64,000 nt of DNA. Source: Lasiosphaeris hirsuta. Its lineage: Eukaryota; Ascomycota; Sordariomycetes; Sordariales; Lasiosphaeriaceae. The stretch lies in the NCBI GenBank assembly GCA_030549175.1, contig JAUKUA010000006.1:868001-932000 (forward strand), written 5' to 3'. The position numbers were made by a program, and so were the translations under genes. The notes below the pieces were generated by a model. It saw nothing but the letters and a program-made list of their open reading frames with translations. It was not told the origin of the DNA and ran no database searches. This document shows, piece by piece, positions 57,202-64,000 of this stretch; the stretch's first letter is position 1, and every line of letters starts with the position of its first letter.

Positions 57202-59568
57202 TCAAAGCTCATCGTGGTCCGCAGGCTCGTCATCAGCGGCGCCACCTTCCGAGCCTTGGCTGTACAGCTTGCTCGTAATGGGGTAGGCGACGTTGGACAG
57301 CTTCTCCTTCTGCTCCTCAAAGTCTTCGGCAGTAGCCGTGGCCGCTGTTCAAAAAAGTTAGTAGATGAACTTCCGGAAAACGTAGAGGTAGTAAGCTTAC
57401 CATTCTCCTCAAGCCAGTCCTGGGTCTCCTTGACGGCATCGACGATGGTCTCCTTGTCCTCATCGCTGATCTTGCCACCAAGACCCTCGTCATCGTTGAC
57501 CTGGTTCTTCAGGCTAAAAGCGTAGTTCTCAAGACCGTTGCGAGCCTCGATGCGCTCACGGGTGGCCTTGTCCTCCTCGGCGTACTTCTCAGCCTCGGCA
57601 ACCATGCGGTCAATCTCCTCTTGGGTGAGGCGGCCCTTGTCGTTGGTGATGGTGATCGACTCGCCCTTACCGGTGCCCTTGTCGTGGGCCGAAACCTTGA
57701 GGATACCATTGGCATCGAGCTCGAAGGAGACCTCAATCTGGGGAACACCGCGGGGAGCGGGGGGGATACTGGTGAGCTCGAACTTGCCGAGGAGGTTGTT
57801 GTCCTTGGTCATCGAGCGCTCGCCCTCATAGACCTGGATAAGAACAACCGGCTGGTTATCGGCAGCGGTGGAGAAGATCTGGCTCTTGCGAGTCGGGATA
57901 GGGGTGTTACGGGGGATAAGCTTGGTCATGACGCCACCGGTGGTCTCGATACCGAGGGTGAGCGGGTTGACATCCATGAGAACGACATCCTCAGTGCCTT
58001 CCTCGCCGCTCAAGACACCACCCTGGACGGCGGCGCCAAAGGCAACGGCCTCGTCGGGGTTGATACCCTTGCTGGCCTTCTTGCCGTTGAAGTACTCCTC
58101 GATGAGCTTGACAACCTTGGGAATACGAGTAGAGCCACCAACGAGGACAATATCGTCGATCTCCGACTTGGAGACCTTGGCGTCCTTGAGAACCTGCTCC
58201 ACAGGCTTGATGGTCTTCTTGAAGAGGTCGTTATTGAGCTCCTCGAACTTGGCCCGGGTAAGGGTCTCACTGAAGTCCTTTCCATCGAAGAAAGACTCGA
58301 TCTCAATACGGGTGGCCATCTGGCTGGAGAGAGTACGCTTGGCCTTCTCGGCCTCGCGCTTAAGCTTGCCCATAGCCTTGGCGTCGGTGGTGACGTCAAC
58401 GCCGTGGTTCTTGTTGAAGGTCTTGGCAAAGTAGTTGATGATACGCTGGTCGAAATCCTCACCACCCAGATGGGTGTCTCCGGCAGTGGCGAGAACCTCA
58501 AAGACACCGTTATCAATCGACAGGAGGGACACATCGAAAGTACCACCACCAAGGTCGTAGACAATGATCTGGCGTTCACCATCGGTCTTGTCCAAGCCGT
58601 ACGCAATGGCGGCGGCGGTGGGCTCGTTGACGATACGGAGAACATTGAGACCGGCGATCATGCCAGCATCCTTGGTGGCCTGGCGCTGGTTATCGTTGAA
58701 GTAGGCGGGAACGGTAACAACGGCGTGGGTGACCTTCTTGCCAAGATAGCTCTCAGCGGTCTCCTTCATCTTGCCGAGGACCATAGCCGAGATCTCCTCA
58801 GGGGTGAAGGTCTTCTCGGAACCGTTGACATCGACCTTGACGACGGGCTTACCGCCTTGGGAAACGACGCTAAAACATTGTCAGAACGAGAATTCTGGAT
58901 GGCCGTGCCAGCGAAAGTAAAACGTACGTGTAGGGATAGTGCTTAATATCGCTCTGGACATCCTTATCAGAGAACTTGCGTCCAATCATGCGCTTAATGT
59001 CGAAGATGGTCCTGTGAGGGTTCGCGGGGGCCTGGTTCTTGGCGGCGTCTCCAACCAACCGCTCATCATCGGTGAAGGCTACGTAGGAGGGAGTAATACG
59101 GTTTCCTGTCAAAAGTTAGGAATTGGTACCAAACCAAAGACATATCGAGATCGGGGCTTTAAACGTACCTTGGTCGTTTACCAAAATCTCAACCTTGCCC
59201 TTTTGCATCACACCAACACATCTTGATTCTGGTTAGCATTTGTATTTCCAGCACCTCGAGTTGACCGCAACAGCCATGAGGGCGGAACTTGTATATTTCC
59301 CCAAGCTGCTGCCGACATCGACGGAAGCCGTGGGTAGGCTTCGATTGTACACTTACGAGTATGTGGTGCCGAGATCCTAAGTCTCCAGTCAGTCTGGGGT
59401 GCCAAATCAACAACAAAGGGCGGGGAAGATACTCACAATACCAATAACAGTTCCATACTCGGTGACATCGTCAGCCGCTACCTGCTGGACAAAGCCAGCA
59501 GAAAATAGCAGGCCAAAGAGGCCAATGATGCTGAGGCCGAGGGCCCAGCTTCGTGATCTAGGCTCCAT
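57202..59568 (-). CDS. KAR2: ER chaperone BiP/Kar2 (Hsp70 family)
   Basis: This is the lumenal Hsp70 that folds and translocates secretory proteins. Six exons: 59568-59437, a 20-nt exon 59376-59357, 59221-59169, 59105-58928, 58869-57401 and 57344-57202. All phases agree and the product is 664 aa. The first exon encodes a signal peptide ([20 protein letters not shown]) and the start of the ATPase domain. The small exon encodes DLGTTYS, and [22 protein letters not shown] follows. The ATPase domain has [15 protein letters not shown] and [14 protein letters not shown]. The substrate domain begins [18 protein letters not shown]. The C-terminus is EPADHDEL, a true HDEL retention signal. The introns cluster at the 5' end, and one has a TGCTAAC branch site. 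Possible UPRE and heat-shock elements lie upstream. Confidence 0.97.
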
Positions 59569-59788
59569 GACAAGTCTCTATCGAAGGAATGGAAGAAAAG
59601 ACCCCACCACCGTATTCCAGGAAGCTTTGGGTTTTCTGGGGATAAGGAAGGGCGAAGAGAAAAAGCGCAGCACGACCTTGAACTCCTCTTGCAAGAGATC
59701 GAGTTAATCGGGGGAGGTTGTTGAGTGGGTGGGAGGGAGGGCCTTAAGAAGAAAAGTTGCTGGGCGTTGGAATGGCTTTTGAACACCG

Positions 59789-59796
59789 TTCCAGAA
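59789..59796. promoter_or_regulatory. Heat-shock-element-like TTCCAGAA
   Basis: TTCnnGAA, the two-unit core of a heat-shock element, lies about 220 bp upstream of the BiP start codon. A third GAA unit is nearby at 59781-59783 but with imperfect spacing. BiP genes in fungi are often heat-induced through such sites; use here is inferred. Confidence 0.35.
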
Positions 59797-59938
59797 ATTA
59801 AGAAAAGTAAAGGTGTCCTCAATCTTTCGGTTGCCTTTTGCTCTAGCCACCTCACCCACACTGCACGCTGCAGTTTTAGCACCCTCTCCAGGTCTCGCCC
59901 GCCCGCGCCAGTGGCTGGTCCGCCCACCATGTAGCTCA

Positions 59939-59950
59939 GTGCACGTGCAC
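59939..59950. promoter_or_regulatory. 12-bp palindrome with CACGTG core
   Basis: GTGCACGTGCAC is a perfect palindrome about 370 bp upstream of BiP. Its CACGTG centre is an E-box for bHLH factors and overlaps ACGTG, a core seen in ER-stress elements. Function is not shown. Confidence 0.35.
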
Positions 59951-60088
59951 GGAAGCTAGGAGAAGGTACCTGGTACGTGCCGGTCAGGGGTTATCGCCGC
60001 ACAAGAGCCGCTTGACTGAGCCCCACTCTCAATTCACTCTACATGTGTCCTTTTTGTCATCTATCTGAGCTCCTTGCGGCAAGATCAG

Positions 60089-60095
60089 CAGCGTG
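60089..60095. promoter_or_regulatory. UPRE-core-like CAGCGTG upstream of BiP
   Basis: CAGCGTG matches the core of the yeast unfolded-protein-response element in KAR2, bound by Hac1. It lies about 520 bp upstream of the start codon on the plus strand. A 7-base match can arise by chance. Confidence 0.35.
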
Positions 60096-60409
60096 AGAGG
60101 CCAGCTACACAAGTTCAAACATCACGATCCAGCTAATTCAAAAAAACAAGAAATAAACCACCAAAATGTGATCACGACACAGGATGAAAGGGGCTCTGCG
60201 GTACATGTGATTAGTGTCTAGTTCTGTCTACTTCCGCAAAATGGAAGCATGCATTCCGTACTATTTCCAGCGGATTCCATGTGCATCAAATCGGAAGGCA
60301 AGAGCTGTTGGATGCCGCTTTGTGTTGAGGCGTTCTCCACAGGAGGCAAAACTACACCCCTGTTCCTGCCAGAGTGGCCTTTTTGATGCCTGTCAACTCG
60401 CCTGAGCGT

Positions 60410-60421
60410 CCCCCCCCCCCC
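60410..60421. repeat. C12 homopolymer
   Basis: Twelve consecutive C residues in the region between BiP and HBS1. Confidence 0.85.
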
Positions 60422-61061
60422 TGGTCGTGGACCCAGCCCTGCCGCCTGCGGGGAGGGAAGGGGGCTGGCAGGGAGGCTGAACCCTTCCCTTTGCATCTGA
60501 GGGCCTCCACATTGAAGACAGATGGCATTATCGATTATCAATTCTCGATACCACACACCACACAGCACAATCGGGATGCCACTAGTATTGCCAAATTACC
60601 CTATCCGTTACCATCATGCAACATTGCAACCGGCAGATCCTCCAATGGAATGGTTGTGTTGTCTCGACTATGCCTACTTGATGGAGCATAATATCGGGTA
60701 CATCTCGATGGGTGCACCTATCTTGCTCCCGCTCGCATCCTTCAACATCACCCTGCAGTTGCGTACAGCATTCGTACCTGGAGTCTGCCGTTCCCCGGCC
60801 CGTATCCAAACGTCTGGAATGTATATGAGACTGCATATCCATTCATTTCATACTGTCTTTCAGAGACCAATGCCATGTGTAGTTCAAGTTGTATATTTGA
60901 ACTTGGTTACACTTATCAGAGTCACGCTGAGCAACCCCAACAGCTCGCTGCACCGTCCGCTCCGTATAATATCCGCAATGCCAGTTACCAAGGAATCCCA
61001 GGTGCAATGCAGGGTGTAGCTAGTGCAGCATCCCAGAGCCTCACCCGCTTTGTAACCAGCT

Positions 61062-63652
61062 TTATTCCAACAACCCAGCTGCTACCGTCTCTCCACCACT
61101 CCGCAACACAACCCTCTGCCCAGCCTCTAAGGGCACCCTCAACCCCAGTTTCACCACAATCCTTGCCACCATTCCCGGCTTGACAATCTTGGGCTTCTTT
61201 TTAGTTACTGAGCCCGTCACCTTGTCAAGCAGAGCACTGATGCTCTCAATCTTTCCCGCCGCATGGAGCCTACCCCTATGAACATCCACCTGCATCGGCA
61301 TTAAAAAGTCGAAAGCGAGAGCCTTTAATGTGAATGATTCCACACATGGAATCGGCTTGGCTGGGTCGCAGACGATATCCCCAACCCGTACATGCATCGG
61401 GTCGATGTTGCTCAAGTTGATTACCACATTCTGACCAGCAACAGCCCAATCCGATGGTGCCTCATCGACTAAGAGAGACTTGACATAGGCCTTCTCCCCG
61501 CTAGGTTGCACAAGGATCGCATCACCCATCTGCATAGATCCGGCGTCGATGCGTCCGGATATCGAAAGTGGGTTTTGTTGCGATCGGAAGACCTCCGAAA
61601 TAGTCATACGGAATGGTTTCGCCAGTGCTCTTTTGTTGGGCTCTGAATTATCTAGTTCTTCCAACAGCGTCGCTCCTGTGTACCATGACACTGCCGGATC
61701 CGATGATTTGCGCACTAGATTGTCACCATTGAGACCCGACACAGGCACAAAGGTGGTGTTCTTTGCCTGGAAGCCTGTCGTTGACAGGAAGCCGGAAACC
61801 TGGTGTCTAATCTCATCAAACCTCTCCTGTAACCACTCGACTGTGTCTAGTTTGTTGATGGCCACAATGATCCTCGAGACTCCCATGCTTCGAATCAAAA
61901 GAGCGTGCTCTTTGGTCTGGCCCCTGAGTCCGGACTCAAAAGCACCAGGCCCAGCGTCAATGACCAGAATTGCGAAATCTGCCTGACTGGCGCCAGCGAT
62001 CATGTTGGGGATAAAGTCTCGGTGGCCTGGGGCGTCAAGTATTGTGAAAGCCGTTGTCTCTGTCTCGAACCGATTTGTAGCGATGTCGATGGTAACTCCC
62101 CGTGCTCTTTCCTCTGATCTTTGATCCAGCACCCAAGCGAGGGCAAACGATGTCTTGCCGATTTTTTCTGCTTCTTGCCTGAGTTTTTCGACTGTTCGCT
62201 GGTCGATGACGCCAAGGTCAAGTAAAAGTCGCCCCATCATAGTGCTTTTCCCAGCATCGACATGGCCGACAACGACAAAACTTGCAGTCTTCTTCCTCTC
62301 GCTCTTTTCGAATTCGGAGAGAACATCGAGGTTTTTGCTCTTGGGCAAGGGAGCGTCCTCGATCTTCAACCCCTTGACTTCGCCAGCCACAGCGTCTGCC
62401 GAAGGACCCTTCTTTTTGGTCTGAGGGACGGCCGTTTTCTTCCCAGCTGTGGCAACTATTAGTCTACGCGTTAGCGCTTGCTTTTCCCTAAAAGCGAACC
62501 TTTCGCCTGGGCTGCGAGAACCACATCATCTGGGCTTGGCTTGGAAAAAGCATCGAGGACAGACGGCGCGAAATCTGCGTAAGGCAAGGGATATAACTCC
62601 GTCCTCTTGCGCCTGGGCGTGTCTGAGGGGTACCCGAAAAGGGTTTGGGCAAAGGATGACGGCTGAGCTTTCTCCGGGTCTGGAACGAGCTTTGGTTCTG
62701 GTGCGGTCACTTGCTCGTTGCTGATTTCCACAAGGGGCTGTTGCGAGAGCTCCGTTCTACTTGGCTCGGCTGGTGTCAAAGGGTTGCGACCTTCGGCGGT
62801 AGATGCTGAGGTCTTGAGACGCTTTCCGAATGCCCCGGCGAGCGGGCTGTTCTCTTTGGCCCGTGAAGTATCGTTGACAGAAAGCTCAGTCATTTTGGTG
62901 CGAGTTTGCTCCATTGCCTCTTGAGCGCTTTTCTCCTCGGCCTTCTTCTTCCGGGCAGCTGCTAACTTTTGCAGCTTGGACATCTTTGGGGGAGACCCCG
63001 ACCCCCCCAGCAGGCCCACAAGTGGTCTCTGCGGTGGGATGAAGATGGTTTCCCGGTGCTTCGGGATGTTGCCCCACGGCATGTCCCGAAAGAAGGCGAC
63101 GAGTGATTCTCGAGGTTTGAGTGGAATTTCGGCCAGACGAGGCCCTTGCCGCAAATACTCATCTCCTTGACATACCGTCAACGAGATCCGAGAATATATC
63201 GGGGATGATTCCAGCTTGAACATTTGGGCACCCCTTACGGTCGATACATCCTTCGCCGTCCGGGATGATGAAGTATTATGTGCGCTCGGGGAGACATGCG
63301 ATCCGCGAGAGAAAGTAAAAGCAACAGGCTTACCATTTGTTGTCTGGGTGGCCTTTGGGGCTTTAGGAGCCTTGGGAGTCTTCTCGGGCGGGGAGATAAA
63401 TTTAGAGACGAGATATGTCACTGTCTTGTCGATGTCGTAGTAGTAGTGCCAGAGGGCCTCCTCTATCTGCTTGGTGGTGACTTTGGAAGCCTCGACCCCG
63501 AGAGCAGTCTGCACCTCGGCAGTCCCTTGCGCCATAAGGGCCTTGTCTTCCGAGCTAAGCTCGTCGCCCTCCTCCTCCTCCTCTTCATAACCGTCATACT
63601 CGTCTAGGACCTCCTCATAGTCCAGGTTCCGGACAGCTTGGTGGCGTGACAT
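61062..63652 (-). CDS. HBS1: Ribosome-rescue GTPase Hbs1
   Basis: Hbs1 is the eRF3/EF-1alpha-like GTPase that works with Dom34 to split stalled ribosomes (no-go and non-stop decay). It starts at 63652 with MSRHQAVRNLDYEEVLDEYDGYEEE and an HBS1_N domain (KVTTKQIEEALWHYYYDIDKTVTYLVSKF). A FFRDMPWGNIP motif and PKMSKLQKLAAARKKKAEEK follow. One intron at 62499-62447 joins AAQAK to AGKKTAVPQ. A second, in-frame 168-nt intron at 63333-63166 (GTAAGC...CAAG) is likely, because the read-through segment lacks family character. The protein is about 789 aa if spliced, 845 if not. GTPase motifs: GHVDAGKST (G1), RGVTIDIA (G2), DAPGHRDF (G3) and NKLD (G4). Two beta-barrel domains follow, ending ETVAAGLLE. 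It lies upstream of BiP on the same strand. Confidence 0.93.
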
Positions 63653-64000
63653 TTTGAATGTGGTGTGAAATCAACACGAAAGTGAAAAGGTGGACCAATC
63701 GTTATGCTGCGTTGGCCGTGGTAGTTCCAGTCAAGGGAGCGCAGGTTTTATTGATGAAGAGTCCTGGGCTGGTCGTTAGGTGCAGCTTTTCTGGTCGCTT
63801 GCGAAGTTACTTTGGTCGATTACTATTTCAAAACCACGGCTCTGGAAACTCAGTCCCTCGAGTCTAACGTGGTGTTTGTATTGTACGCCCTGTGGAAAGA
63901 GAATATAAAATTATTGTGCAGTATTTGTGGGAATGGGACCAGCTTGTATGTGTGGCAAAACATGCAGCATCATAGTGCGCTGGCATGATGGTGAAACGAC
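63653..64000. other. HBS1 upstream region, nothing else seen
   Basis: The window ends 348 bp upstream of the HBS1 start. An in-frame leader for HBS1 is possible. No second gene is recognisable. Confidence 0.5.

Larger units (their letters stand above)
59569..61061. promoter_or_regulatory. BiP promoter region and HBS1 3' flank
   Basis: About 1.5 kb between the BiP start and HBS1 stop, both genes on minus. The BiP-proximal part holds a heat-shock-like TTCnnGAA, a 12-bp palindrome with a CACGTG core and a UPRE-like CAGCGTG, listed separately. A C12 run is at 60410-60421. The rest has no supported coding sequence. Confidence 0.5.

Noticed and set aside
57621..58946. 441-codon open frame on the plus strand opposite BiP
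   Set aside because: Long antisense frames opposite Hsp70 genes are a known codon-bias artefact. The minus strand is a full BiP with spliced conserved exons.
1..64000. Search for a transposon, CRISPR array or biosynthetic gene cluster
   Set aside because: No transposase/reverse transcriptase motifs, no regularly spaced repeats, and no polyketide or peptide synthetase genes seen. The neighbourhood is housekeeping.

Overview
The window is a gene-dense piece of a nuclear chromosome of a filamentous ascomycete. The evidence is short GT-AG introns (about 50-170 nt) with CTAAC/CTAAT-like branch sites, many small exons, and a protein set typical of Pezizomycotina (DASH subunit Duo1, Aim21, Tvp18, a Hof1/Cdc15-type F-BAR protein, an RGG-rich Argonaute, a DUF7918-like protein). 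The protein style points to class Sordariomycetes, but I cannot fix genus. Sixteen conserved protein genes, one weak hypothetical gene, one F-box-like fragment and one decayed beta-lactamase-like gene can be supported. I see no tRNA, rRNA, transposon or CRISPR array.

Layout. 0-12 kb: genome-maintenance genes: DUO1 (+), RNase H2 subunit B (-), MCM10 (+) and DNA2 (-). RNase H2, Mcm10 and Dna2 all work at the replication fork or on Okazaki fragments, and the promoters here carry ACGCGT/ACGCGAAA-type boxes like those read by the G1/S factor MBF. 12-20 kb: TRAPPC11 (+, vesicle tethering) and AIM21 (-, actin patch). 19.8-25.6 kb: a 5.8-kb stretch with no gene I can support. 25.6-31 kb: TVP18 (-), NTF2 (-) and the beta-lactamase-like pseudogene (-). 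31.9-41 kb: a DUF7918-like gene, a seipin and an F-BAR/SH3 cytokinesis gene, all on minus. 42.3-45.8 kb: an Argonaute with a long Gly/Arg-rich N-terminus (-). 48-49.3 kb: weak hypothetical genes. 50.5-54.4 kb: an Nramp metal transporter (-) and the phospholipid methyltransferase OPI3 (-). 54.9-56.8 kb: a membrane-anchored spermidine-synthase-like protein (+). 57.2-63.7 kb: the ER chaperone BiP/KAR2 (-) and the ribosome-rescue GTPase HBS1 (-).

Two otherwise conserved genes (MCM10 and Argonaute) each show an unexplained one-base frame discrepancy. Either the assembly has single-base indels or both genes are damaged. This matters when judging the beta-lactamase-like pseudogene, which has the same kind of lesion plus an internal deletion. 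I found no operon-like novel system. The points most worth checking are the frame discrepancies, the shared MCB-like boxes, a SUMO-interaction-like tail on MCM10, and the spermidine-synthase fusion.
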